From Membranipora membranacea (taxonomy: Eukaryota; Bryozoa; Gymnolaemata; Cheilostomatida; Membraniporidae), in assembly GCA_914767715.1 (NCBI GenBank), contig OU612071.1, positions 14,938,948 through 15,002,947 on the forward strand: a DNA stretch of 64,000 nt, in the 5' to 3' direction. A model generated the notes under the pieces. That model did not search any database. It had not been told where the DNA came from and saw nothing but the letters and a program-made list of their open reading frames with translations. The position numbers and the translations under genes are program-made. Below, in pieces: positions 1 through 11,098 of this stretch (its first letter is position 1; each line of letters starts with the position of its first letter).

Positions 1-3000
1 CAGACAGGTAGCAAGAAATCAACTCTCAGGAAACATTCTATCGTAAGTACCCTCAGGTATATGCTATCCATGTTGTACTCAATATGTACCACACTCCTTT
101 GTTCCCAGGGTAAAGCTCAAAATCATAGCAAGAACGAAAAATGTATACTTAATCAAAGTCAAGTCTATATAAGCTAGCCCAAAATCCTAAACATAATAGC
201 TCTCAAAATCATCCTGCTGATGGGTGTGTCACTAACCCCAAGCACAGTCTAGGAACCATTTATAAGTAGATAAGTATGGACACATCTGGTGGGGTTTTCC
301 TTCCATCATTAACAAATAATTGCATAAATCTCAGTTTTGCATATATTTCACTAGACTACATACTACACTTTCCATAAATAGTCACTCATTTGGTACAACT
401 GAATGTCATGACATCAATATAATATAGGCTTTTTCTCTGTTATTGTCCGTGAAAATCTTCCAGAAATATTAACTGCTACGGTCACTCATCATTATATTTG
501 AAAGCATTTTTGTTTTTGAGTAATTATAGCGATCGTCATTGTCATGATCCAGGGAACAAAAACCAAGATTTGGGCAGCCAATTGCTCCTCATCTGCGGAT
601 GGTGATTGTTGTTGTAACTACCAATAGCTGAAGGAAACTAAATCAAATTATCTTTTGTAGCGGGTAACATCTGAAGAGGCCATAGCTCTAAGCAAGATTA
701 GGGATGGCAACATTGTGGCTGGGGTTCGAATGTTGCTTACCAAGGAGCAGTTCCAGGAGCTAGTTATAGGATACACCACAAAATTGCTCCAGAAAGAAGT
801 CCGAGATTATGCCAAAGATCCAGAGTCCATGCTTAAATCGGTTTCACCAGAATCACTGAAGGATTTTGACATGGTAAAGCTTGACACTGAGACATCACAA
901 AGGCTGCCAATCACCAAACGTATTATTAAGGCTGTGACAGTACGCAACAAGAGATTTAATGAAAAGTCGCTACGTTCTCGTCTGCCTGCCATCAACACAG
1001 TGATCGCAAAATCACTGTCAATATACAGTAATCGCATGTCTGCATTCAAATACTGCATGTCTTCCGTCCTAATACAAGGCGGTGCCACAGAGCAGTGTAT
1101 GGACCAGCTCGCAGCCTTCTCTGACTGCCCATCAAGATCCTCGAGAAACCGTAAACAACTAGAATTTGCTGCCGAATACGATAGTGAGCTCCAGAATTGG
1201 ATCGCTGGCGTTAGAGCATTTACTCTGGCCTTTGACAATGTCGACAAGCAGATCAAGAGCAGGCACGCTTCTGTCGAGAAAACAAGTAAACTTTCTCACA
1301 TGATAATATCACTGGCCTTTCTGGACCGAGTCCCTTTCAATCCATTGAAAGGTTTAACTCCTCTCGATAAGCTGACGGAGGTTAAACCTGTCAACTTACT
1401 TCCGACTGCCAATGACAGATTACTGATTACTGATGCGATGGTTCAAGCTGTACGTACGATCTGGGCTGACCACATTCCAAGTCTAAAATGGATGGCTCCA
1501 ATAGAAAATATGCATGAAAACTCGGCCTATACCAGTACTATCAGCGAGGTGGTAGGTAGAATAACAATATATGAAGTTCAAACTCAGGAACAGGCAGTCT
1601 TTGACTCTTGTGTCTAGCGCGAGTTTCAAAGCTGTGAAAGTGTTGAAACCATTGAAATCATAACTAAGAGTTATGATTTCAATGGTTGAAACTGTCCATT
1701 CTCTTGATAACCATAGTCATAAACATGGCATAAAACGCAGCCCCATGCATATTGAGGATAATTAGCGGTCATTTTGAGCATGCTTCATCTCACTAAGTTG
1801 TCCGATATTTTTGGTGTTTTAGGTAAATCTTGGAGTGCAGAAGAAGAGCGAGACATCACACCAAGATATGGTCGATATGATGGAGTACTATCATTCCTTC
1901 GTGCCTCAAGATGATTTGAGCAATCCAGTCTCGATTCCATTAGCGGGTAAGCAAAGAATATTTTTTACTAAGTAACCAGATGTGACGTCGTAGGGATTAT
2001 TCTTCAAAGTAAACATTGATTTTGACTATGTGACTGTAATATCTTGCAATGTAGGTCAATAAAGCTGACAAAACCCCCCCCCCCCCCGTCATTTGGATCA
2101 CTCTCATGGTTTCCCTACCCATGTGTTATAGGAGATTGGCTTAGTATGAAGTCTGGCCAGAAAGCTCAGATGTCTCAAGCCGATGGTCTGACACCGTCTG
2201 AGAGGCGAGATGGGTTAGTGTGCATAATGGCTGACTTTCACGCCCAGATGGCACTGCTCAGGCTTATATTCAAGGTCCTGTATGATGTTGACTCCAGCTC
2301 AGACTGTGGTACATTATATGCCTGCAAAAATGTCATCAATGCTAGAAATGTAACCACTAATGTAGGCAAGGACTATCACGCTGGATCGGAGCTCGTGAAT
2401 CATGTCACACAGGCGTATGTCATATCAGGTAAGAATTCTTTGTAGTTATTTGTTTTTTTTAATCATAATTATCATGATACTGAATGTAAAATAAACTGAA
2501 ACTGAAAGAGAGAGAGAGAGCTGTTGCACAACAGAATGGTAGTTGACTTGCATATCAAACAAACTGTCAATATCAGAATCAAAATGCAAACTAAAACAAC
2601 ATTTTTGAGATCGGTATTCCTTGACTTAGCTTTAATTTATTGGTTAAACAATCCCATATCATATCTGCTTGGATGTTGTGTTTTAGCTGCCCTTGAATAT
2701 TTCAACCTGAAGTCGATGGAAGATGATGTACCAGTGGAGGATGAGGGAGCACAGACTGAAGTCAGAGCAGATCAGATAGCACGTGACTTCGTAATGAAAC
2801 ACTGCATTCTAGATGTACTTGGTGCAAGCTCCGCGAAAAAGAGGTATTGAAAGATGTGCTTCGCTTCACCATGATACAACTTTATTATGACAGCCCTTAA
2901 CAAACGATGTCACGGCAATAAAGCACGCTGAATCCTGATCTAGTCATGCTGACGATGAATGAAACGTTGATGTTATAAAAAAGAAGCGCACCAGGTCATG

Positions 3001-4308
3001 TTCCCATCCGCTTTGTAAAATTACACTATGCGTTTGGTTGAGAGAAAAGCATAACCTCCCTATATAGCCATGAGATTAAACCAATCACACCTTGATTTAC
3101 CGGATACTTCTTTGCTTACAGGTGTCCTGTGTGCGATGCTGAGTACTCCACAGTGCTGTTGGTTCAGTCTCACTTTAGAAAAAAACACAGCGAGTGTGAT
3201 TTTCCCTCTGACCTCGTAAAAGAGCATACTGAGGTGTTGCTGACGCTTGGACTAATGAAAAAAGTACATGATAAAACCATCCAGGTGGCTGATGGAGATA
3301 TGTTGATGGTGTTATATAAGTATATGTTGATATGGTTTCGTGCAAACAATATGAACAATTACTCCACTGGTCTCCTAGAACTGCAGTTCCAGCTCAGAGT
3401 CCTCCCAGCCTACCTTGCCCACAGCATTACATGGAACCGATTCGTGAACACAAAAGGAAAGCTGGACACTAATAAGCCAATGGGTAAGGACTAGGGAATC
3501 TGTACCATGGAATTTCAAGCCTCTTTCAATAATTATAGGCTTATACCAGGCATGGGTCCATTATTAGATAAGCGATTGAGTAAAAACTGACAAGGCACAA
3601 CTGACACCAATCGATAATAATTGTGTTAATTCTTTCACCATATAACATCAAACTACCATAATCAGTGATCTAGTGAAGCACAATTTTCTTCTCATCAATT
3701 TAATGACATTGTTAGTTTATAATTCAATAATGGACCCATGCCTGCATTAATTACAGATTGAGGCACGCATATGAAACCCGGTGTCAACAAAATTGTGTGA
3801 GGCTCATAGTATGAAAAACACAACAGCATCATCAATTCCTTCATTTTGTTCAAATATAATTCCCCATATCATCTTATTGCACTGTGATATTAATTTGAAA
3901 ATGCATACGTGAATTTAATGATATAGTGTTGTTGTTTCAGATCTACATGTGGAACACAATGTTGGATCATTCAAGAGTCGTCTGTCCACCTACAAAGGAA
4001 TTCATACCATTCCAGCAATCGCCAAACTCTCAAGAGCTACTAACCATCGCAACAAAATAGTGGCAAATCTCTATAGGTCCACTAAAGCTTTCAAGAGGAG
4101 TGGCAAACACACTGAAAACAAGGCTGAGTACAACAAAAAGGTCAAGGCTCTTCTCGAACATCTTTCTAGAGAGAAACTCTTCACCCATCAGACTGGTCGT
4201 CGTTTTAGCACTGTGTTTGCACCAGCTGCTGCCCTACAAGACTCTATGGCCTGTTGCAGTACATGGGCTGAGGAGAAGATCGATGTCTGGACCACCAAAC
4301 ACTACTAA
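1..4308 (+). CDS. DUF6589-like transposase of an Academ/AcademH-type DNA transposon (5' partial, multi-exon)
   Basis: Exons I can splice are 1-42, 661-1551, 1823-1946, 2132-2428, 2687-2843, 3122-3483 and 3941-4308. All have GT-AG borders and consistent phases, giving 747 in-frame codons including the TAA stop. The gene enters from outside the window. Visible signatures are a PLAGDWLSM segment across the third junction (family form GDQLT), an ADFHAQMALL segment after it, one C2H2 zinc finger starting CPVC and ending HFRKKH in the sixth exon, and a C-terminal DLHVEHNVGSFK segment (family form D-x-MEH-x-N-x-x-x-K). From memory these fit DUF6589 proteins, which are common in fungal and invertebrate repeats. 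A convergent RecQ-type helicase gene ends 437 bp away, the expected partner in helicase-encoding Academ elements. Intact splice sites and the absence of stops suggest a recently active copy. The transposase role is inferred; the DUF6589 resemblance is the firmer part. Confidence 0.72.
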
Positions 4309-4744
4309 CGATATCAGTCTTCACTGTGTAACGATGTATAAGGATATATAAATACTGGTAGTTCAATGAAAATAAATTGCTAGCTATACATTTTTCGCAT
4401 TTTTTCTTTGGAAAACCAGTAGCCACAATTCACAAAGTACTTTATTATTTACTTTTAACTTTAAACGATAGCATAGTTATAATACATTTCACCAACAGAG
4501 TGGTAGGCCTATTTCATGCATGTAATATGTAACATATACAATTGACTGCTAATAGGCTATATAATATGATATAACGGATAGGAAGTGTCCACGAGAGCAG
4601 TCATCACAGCCTGGGAATTAGGAGAGATGAGATAGTAATTGGTATACGCTTATTATAGTCATATAGAAGTTAATAAATCACCGGTTTGCAGTCAAAATGC
4701 CTCAGTAAAAACTATATATGTAATGATTACAAGGTGTTAATGTA

Positions 4745-7629
4745 CTAATCATCACTGTCTGAGAATTCTGAGTGATCCTCTTCTGAAACCAAGCTTGGCG
4801 TATGTATGGAGCTACTAACCCTACTACTGGCAGTTGTAGCTGATAGGGCTGAATCATGTTGATTTGCATCAATGAGACGCTTAATGGGTAGATTGAGTGT
4901 ATCCAATGTCCAATTGCAGCTATCACAGCAAGTGTCTTCACTGGCTGTCTTCGGAACATTGAAGTAGGCCAGTAGCAGCCTACGTCGACAACTGTGTGAG
5001 GTCTTGATAAAGTCGTGCAAAGCTTTTGGTATAGGCCGACCAGCAGTCATATGACTATATGTCAGTAGTATGGCGTGACCATGTGACCCCCGCTCCCTGG
5101 CTAGTCGCCCCGTTTCCTGTACATAGTCTTCAACACTACTTGGTACACCATAGTGTACAACAAAGTGAATGTGTGAGAGATTTAAGCCCAGACTGAATGA
5201 AGATGTGCAGAATATCACCTGAGTTTTGCTAAGTGGACTGGTCATCATCTGAAGAATCAGCTTTTTTCTGATATCGCTAGTTGTAAGGTGGTACATGTAA
5301 ACTGTTCGATCTGGTATTGGGCAGTTTAAGTCTTGGCCTATTTTGGTGGCCACATAGTCGTAGGCGTCACCAACTAAGTGAACATTCCTGAAGAAGATGA
5401 GCATTCGAAACGGTATCCCAATCGAGATCAAGTTAATCAGCCACCAAAAGTTGACTGGGCATTGTCCTCCCACTTTGGCCACGTGATATCTACAATCAAA
5501 ACAGACACATTGTTGAATACCATGGGTCTTAACTGTGCTACAATCATCATACTAAACAGATTACATGGGCAGCTTCAATAGCAGTACTTAGACGGAAACC
5601 TACACCAAATAAATGCTGGTCAGAAAACACTAATTTTCTTCAGCTAGGCCTTAGTTGCCCTCAAGTCCACCAACACAATATTTTGCATTTCATTGATAAA
5701 TATATCCGGTCAAAGCATTCCAGAGATTTTAAGTTCCAAACCACTTTCAAAAAGCCTAGAAATTGACAAGCGTAACTGTAAATCACGGTACTCAATTCAA
5801 TGAAACCATTCTGTTAGAACAGAAGGGTTACATAGTCTGTCTTCCCGTCACATGAAGTGGATAATGCTGATGGGCCACAGGCTAACACTTGATACAGCAC
5901 AAAGTCCATTTCGACAGGGGCTGAACCCAGTACCACTTGTACTTACGAGATGTTAGTTCTGTCATTGTTGTGTCTTATTAAGCGAGGATTCCTCAAGGAA
6001 AGAGAATTGGAGATCTTTGTTATAGTGCTATCTGTAGCTGTCGCTGTAAGCCCTACGATCCGGGCTTTGCAGAATGATCTGACTTCAGCAAGCCGGCCGT
6101 ACGTCTCCCTGAAAGGTATTCCTGTTTCAGATTCTGTGCTGAAAAACAAACCAGGGCATACCATAACCAACAAATCTGTACAACCTGGACATTTGAATAG
6201 TAATTTTATAGCACAAGACAGTTGTAACAGTAGGCCTATATTAATCTGTCATTCCAGGATAGAAATATTTTCTCTTCAAAATCCTTATTGAGATTTGTCC
6301 GCTGAATTCTGACTTGAATTTTAAAGTGAATGATAGTCGTCCAATGTAACAATTAAATGGTATCAGGCGACTCATAGCAAAACAAATAGATTGCTGATAC
6401 CAAAATTAGCCTCACTCATCGCACTTTGTTGTGGCCGAAGTGAGACCAGCCTTGGTTTAATTAAGGAATAGTTTCATGAACTGGTTGTCTGTGTTGCATA
6501 CTCATGCATTGGCCTACTATTGTTTGTGAAATCACCATCAACAAGTTCTACTTACTATGACACAACGACATGGCATTCATCAACGCAGATAAGCTGAATC
6601 TTTGTTGCAACATGGCTTTCCAGCAGCTTAGCTCGTCCTTCACCATTTAATAGACACTCCGGTGTAGAGAATATGAAGTCTGCTGCCTCAATCTCCTTCT
6701 CCGATGCTGACTCCAGATTTATCGCCTTGCCGAGATTCATCTCCTCCACCTTAGAGATATTGTCCATTATTAGGGCTATAAGAGGTGATATCACCAAAAC
6801 CTTCGGGTGCCAATCATCGGTTCTCACAGAGGTGAGTCGTAGCAGTGAAGGCGCCACCTAAATAGTAAATAGAAAAAAAAAGGACTCAAAACCAACACAC
6901 ATGAGAGTGTGGTCTTTTTTATGATAATGATATAATTTTATGTGATCTGAGTTACTATATGCACAGCCATTCTTCTTCACCTTGCACAGGACTGGTGGAT
7001 TGTACTTGATGTAAATGAAACCATCGTCATTATTAACTGCAAACCACCAAACTAAGGTTGACAAATGGAACAATCCGAGTAGGCTACTACTAGCGCAGAA
7101 AATCTTGAAATTTTGTAAAAGATAGAGGTTACCTCAATAGGTTTTTGTTACCTTTGTCAGGGAAAGTGGTACCACTTTCCCTGCCTTCAATCAGGTGTTA
7201 TTACTTCTACCACTACTACAAACTAATCCGGCACAAAATTTGCCAAAATAAAATTCAAGCTGATGAGATCTGTCCTCTTCAAGCCAAGATCATACAGAAA
7301 CAGCATCCTATATAATAACACATACATTGGATGGGTTATGGTCTTTGGTTCAGATTCAGAACATGAAACTAGGCAGTCAATCAGTGCATGCCCACCCCCC
7401 ACAAAACATACATAATGAGAGAGACTAACTAATAATAATACTAGTAGCAGAACAAGTGTTGTTAGCTGCTGACTGATCCTCCTACCTGATATATCAGACT
7501 CTTTCCAAAGCCAGTTTCTGCTGTTAAAATAGTGTCATTTACCAAACATGACTGTATAGCAGCCAGTTGGGGTTTTGATGGACTGAATCCAAAGAGTTCC
7601 TGTATGTGCCTGGTAATTAGCAAGTCCAT
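4745..7629 (-). CDS. RecQ-type superfamily II DNA helicase, transposon-encoded
   Basis: Four exons join in frame to 461 codons: 7629-7486, 6857-6556, 6138-5947 and 5489-4745. Motifs appear in RecQ order: motif 0 region (FGFSPSKPQLAAIQ), Walker A TAETGFGKSLIYQ at the end of exon 1, motif Ia VISPLIALIMDN, motif II DECH (canonical DEAH), motif III GLTATAT, motif V region TSSFSLGLNL, and motif VI QETGRLARERG, which keeps both arginines. A cysteine-rich zinc subdomain follows (CRRRLLLAYF, then CCDSC). The C-terminus is acidic; no HRDC domain is visible. Predicted role is ATP-dependent 3'-5' unwinding, probably assisting transposition. Start ATG at 7629 lies shortly upstream of motif 0. The gene converges on the DUF6589-like transposase, which argues it belongs to the same element. 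No frame break was found. A captured host RecQ is possible but less likely, given the short C-terminus. Confidence 0.8.
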
Positions 7630-7911
7630 AACTCAGTAGAGACAATCAGTAAAACTTGTCATCAGCTGAAATGAAATGTTTTTGCACTTCTTTGGGCACA
7701 TCACCTATGTCATAGTCATAATATTAATACACCACTAAAAAAGATCCAATATTTAGCAGTGAACATCTTTAATAACATCACAAATAATTTTTATTTCATC
7801 AAAAAACAAAAGAAATGATCCTAAAGACAATAACTTTAGTGATAAGATATAGAAATAGTGGAATATAAGACATGGATTTCTTTGGTAATTTTTAAATGGG
7901 AGAAGGGATTC
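7630..7911. other. AT-rich gap between helicase start and LINE fragment
   Basis: No coding signal seen. The right terminus of the transposon that carries the transposase/helicase pair may lie here or further right. It cannot be located because the left terminus is outside the window. Confidence 0.4.
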
Positions 7912-8535
7912 CTAGGGATTCCCATATAAAGCAAAAAGGAGACAAGTCATAATAGAGGGACATATGGTTACAGGCTTGCCCTCCGGGCCTCGCTTCGCTC
8001 GGCCCGTCGGGAGGGTAGCCTGTTGGTTCAGTCTAGGCTTGTAGCTAGGTATTAAATGCATGACATGGTGATCAGAAAGGCCCAGTTTAGCAAGTTGGTG
8101 GCAGTGACTGTAGCCGTTCTTGATTCTAGTGAAGCATTTATCCAGTATTTTATTGTTCCGAGTAGGTTTCTTGATTATTTGGTAGTAGTTGTTGAGTTTG
8201 ATTGGAAGTTGATTAAAGTCTCCCATTAGTAGTATGCAGGCATTAGGGTATTTAGTTTCAATTTCTTTTAGATGTGAGGTTATGGTGTTTATAGTCGAGG
8301 CGGTTGAATCTTTAAGTCTTGATTTTCCAGTGAAAGGGGTATAGCATGAGAAAGAGATGATTGAAGAGAATTCTCTGGGTAGCCAGTGTGGTCTAGATTT
8401 AATTGTCATGATCTCGCAGTGATTGTCCGTGTGATTGTAGATAGTCTGATTATTTGTTGACCAGCATTTATCGATGTACATCAAAATGCCTCCTCCTATT
8501 GTTTTACCGCTGTCCTCCGGCAGCCTATATTCCAA
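7912..8535 (-). pseudogene. Non-LTR retrotransposon endonuclease (EEP/APE) fragment
   Basis: A 207-codon open frame carries hallmarks of the exonuclease-endonuclease-phosphatase domain that nicks target DNA in APE-type LINEs: GGGILMYID near the start, ILLMGDFNQLP (catalytic GDFN) in the middle, and LGLSDHHVM (SDHxx) toward the end. The first part of the domain is missing, with stop codons immediately upstream, and no reverse transcriptase follows downstream, so this is a fragment. The last ~45 codons run into a GC-rich hairpin (7971-8022) and then into unrelated sequence, which suggests the break lies there. It sits next to the helicase gene of the DUF6589-like element and may have inserted at its flank. 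Confidence 0.75.
7971..8022. repeat. GC-rich imperfect hairpin
   Basis: The 52-bp segment starts CAGGCTTGCCCTCC and ends GGGAGGGTAGCCTG. Its arms pair through ~22 bp (GGGCC with GGCCC innermost) around the loop TCGCTTCGCTC. It is far richer in GC than its surroundings and sits inside the endonuclease fragment. Confidence 0.7.
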
Positions 8536-9218
8536 TAAGTATTCCGATCAGTTTTCTGAATTGATCCGTCTGATTTTTGTTGCGTATCAATTGCCTAGCA
8601 TGTCAATGCTAAACAAAGCAAGCTACAATTTTTAATTTGTAGCCTTCTTTCAAGTAATATTTTTTTAATGAGCTGATTGACATTAATGGGCGTTCCTTCC
8701 CTGTACCTTATTACCATAACTACTCACCTGGCAATATCTTGATATCAAAGTTACTATTATAAATCCCTGCTGTTGAATAGAGGGAACAAGTTCGGGATCT
8801 AATAAAAATAAAAATGATGGTTGTGAACACTTCCAGTTGCGGCTTTTTTTTGTAGGTGCTGCTGTTGTTTCCTCGAGCCAATTGTTCATTCATGCAGATG
8901 CCCAATGTGCTTGTAATTTGACGCCTTGTTCTGTAGAATTTGATGAATGGTACCATCAACAATTTGAAGCCTTGGGACTGTTTGCCTTTGTTTGTATATT
9001 ATGCTATCATTGTCATGAGCTCCATGTCTGGAAGAGACATGTTACTGATTAGAGTATTTTGAAAAAGTCTAATAAAAGAGTATTGTATGTTACTCCATGA
9101 TGATAAACATTGGAATTTTATTTTATTGTTTATATTTTAATTATTTTACTATTATTTATTATTATATTATTACAGTATGTGGACAGTTTGTATGGAAGTC
9201 GTATGGAGGGAGAGGTAG
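8536..9218. other. AT-rich intergenic stretch, nothing recognised
   Basis: Short ORFs here look random. The segment 9110-9180 is almost pure A/T. Confidence 0.4.
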
Positions 9219-9652
9219 TGTGACGGCACTAAACCTCTATGCCGCACACTGAGCGGTTACTAGGGTGAATTGACGAGACTTTTAATTGCACACCAGCATC
9301 TTTATTGCTCTCTCAAACAACACACACTAAACTGAGTAAAAACAATCTCTTATATAGTATCACCAAAAGGATGTGAAAACAGGACATCATATGATATCAA
9401 TTAAACTGCAAAAACTAGGCAATAGCAAAGCGATAATTAATTGGCTCACACTCATCAAGATGGCAAAGCGTAACACTGCACACCAGGACACAGCCCATAA
9501 GTTGGTCATTATTAATGTAATAAATGTCTATTAAAAGGTTATTATTTCTGCCACTGGAAGTTAATAAAAAATGTTTATTATTATGGCTTTTCCAGTGACA
9601 GCCAGAACGGTCACTGTCATGACCTGATACATGACAGGTGATGGCTGTTACA
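9219..9652 (-). repeat. LTR (3' LTR in element orientation)
   Basis: 434 bp. On the minus strand it contains a TATA-like ACTATATAAG near 9351-9360 and an AATAAA signal at 9301-9306 about 45-50 bp further on, the usual promoter/polyadenylation order for an LTR R region. Confidence 0.85.
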
Positions 9653-10388
9653 CCTCCCCTATTTAGATATCTTATCCTTTCTCCAGATTGTTGTTGTTTT
9701 CTATTGTTTGTATGTCGGGTAATATGTAACTGTGTTGCTGAAGTGTTTCCTTGTTGAACCTGTTGTGTACTTCTTTTTTTATTTTAGTTTTTCTTGTCAT
9801 TTTGACTCCGTACTGCTTCTACAGCCGGCTCTTCCCACCGAGTGGATACGGTGTTCCAGACTGTAGCTTCGAGTGTCTCGATGATTATTTGCTTTGTGTT
9901 TATTTATTTAATACTTATTTCATAGCTTTTCTTTCGATAGTTTTCGTCAATGTTTAGATAGGTGTGAAGATCTCTCACGTTGTGACAAATTATAATGCTG
10001 TCAAGCAGTAAGCCCTACTCTGCAGAGGAATCCACCATACTGCAGGACCACAGGACATCCGCCAGCCTCCTCATGGCGTTTAAGAATCCTTCGGCATCTT
10101 CCTGGCCGGTACTTGAATACACTGTTAAATGAAATGTCAGCTCTGTGGTTGCTTAGAGTGGTCGACAGCAAATAAAATTCCAAGTACGTTTAGTTATCAA
10201 CACCTACATATTCATAGATGAAAGCAAAGGATACCAAAGTCCATTTTTCTCTCTCCATTTTCACTATGAAAACAGTTAATTTTGTCTAGGCTAGATTATA
10301 GTCTCCTTAGCTGTAAGGTTTCCATCTGTATTCTCCATAATAGTTCATTTCTGCCCTCATCTCCATTCACCTGCTTTCCATTCACCAT

Positions 10389-10616
10389 CTATGTCTGATT
10401 TTCAGTTGCGGCCTCCTCCGCTTGCCTCTCGAGGTGCCCGAAGTCCTCAGTTTGCCTTCGGTCGACACACCACAGTTCCTGCACCTCTCCCTCCATTGCT
10501 GCAATAACGCCATATGCTTCTAGAGTCTTCGGGTCGCATCCATCACTGGCCCTCACTCCTGTCTCCTCTGTCAATTCTCTCTCACCCTTGCTGCTCATTC
10601 TAGCAGACTCCTTCAC
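10389..10616 (-). CDS. Short ORF in LTR element interior, gag remnant possible
   Basis: A 75-codon frame begins ~50 bp after the 5' LTR on the element's own strand, where gag would start. The product is hydrophilic and Glu/Gln-rich and could form a coiled coil (EAYGVIAAMEGEVQELW). There are no zinc knuckles, protease or RT motifs. It could be a truncated gag N-terminus or chance; I do not recognise it. Confidence 0.3.
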   Translation of the reverse strand: MKESARMSSKGERELTEETGVRASDGCDPKTLEAYGVIAAMEGEVQELWCVDRRQTEDFGHLERQAEEAATENQT

Positions 10617-10664
10617 CGCTCAGGTTCGCCGACAACAAAAAGTACCCGTACTCGCAGAGCCAAA

Positions 10665-11098
10665 TGTGACGGCACTAAACCTCTATGCCGCACACTGAGC
10701 GGTTACTAGAGTGAATTGACGAGACTTTTAATTGCACACCAGCATCTTTATTGCTCTCTCAAACAACACACACTAAACTGAGTAAAAACAATCTCTTATA
10801 TAGTATCACCAAAAGGATGTGAAAACAGGACATCATATGATATCAATTAAACTGCAAAAACTAGGCAATAGCAAAGCGATAATTAATTGGCTCACACTCA
10901 TCAAGATGGCAAAGCGTAACACTGCACACCAGGACACAGCCCATAAGTTGGTCATTATTAATGTAATAAATGTCTATTAAAAGGTTATTATTTCTGCCAC
11001 TGGAAGTTAATAAAAAATGTTTATTATTATGGCATTTCCAGTGACAGCCAGAACGGTCACTGTCATGACCTGATACATGACAGGTGATGGCTGTTACA
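10665..11098 (-). repeat. LTR (5' LTR in element orientation)
   Basis: 434 bp, same sequence as the partner LTR apart from two substitutions. Carries the same TATA-like box and AATAAA (10747-10752), so it should drive transcription leftward into the interior. Confidence 0.85.

Larger units (their letters stand above)
9219..11098 (-). mobile_element. Short non-autonomous LTR retrotransposon (1880 bp)
   Basis: Two direct 434-bp repeats (9219-9652 and 10665-11098) flank a 1012-bp interior. I count two mismatches between them (9274 region G/A; 9587 region T/A), so insertion is recent. Each LTR starts TGTGACGGC and ends GCTGTTACA on the + strand, giving short inverted TG...CA ends. Orientation is minus: a purine tract AGGGGAGG abuts the LTR at 9653-9660, and a candidate primer site TTTGGCTCTGCGAG begins right after the other LTR at 10664. 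The interior lacks gag-pol; the best frame is 75 codons. No perfect target duplication was seen (flanks GTAG versus GAAG). It resembles TRIM/LARD-like deletion derivatives that depend on another element for proteins. Confidence 0.88.

Noticed and set aside
807-1256. 149-codon open frame antisense to the transposase exon
   Set aside because: Lies entirely within a well-supported coding exon on the other strand; no domain and no splice context.
9219-11098. Segmental duplication rather than an LTR element
   Set aside because: Purine tract, primer-like site, TG...CA ends, TATA and AATAAA in correct order favour LTRs.
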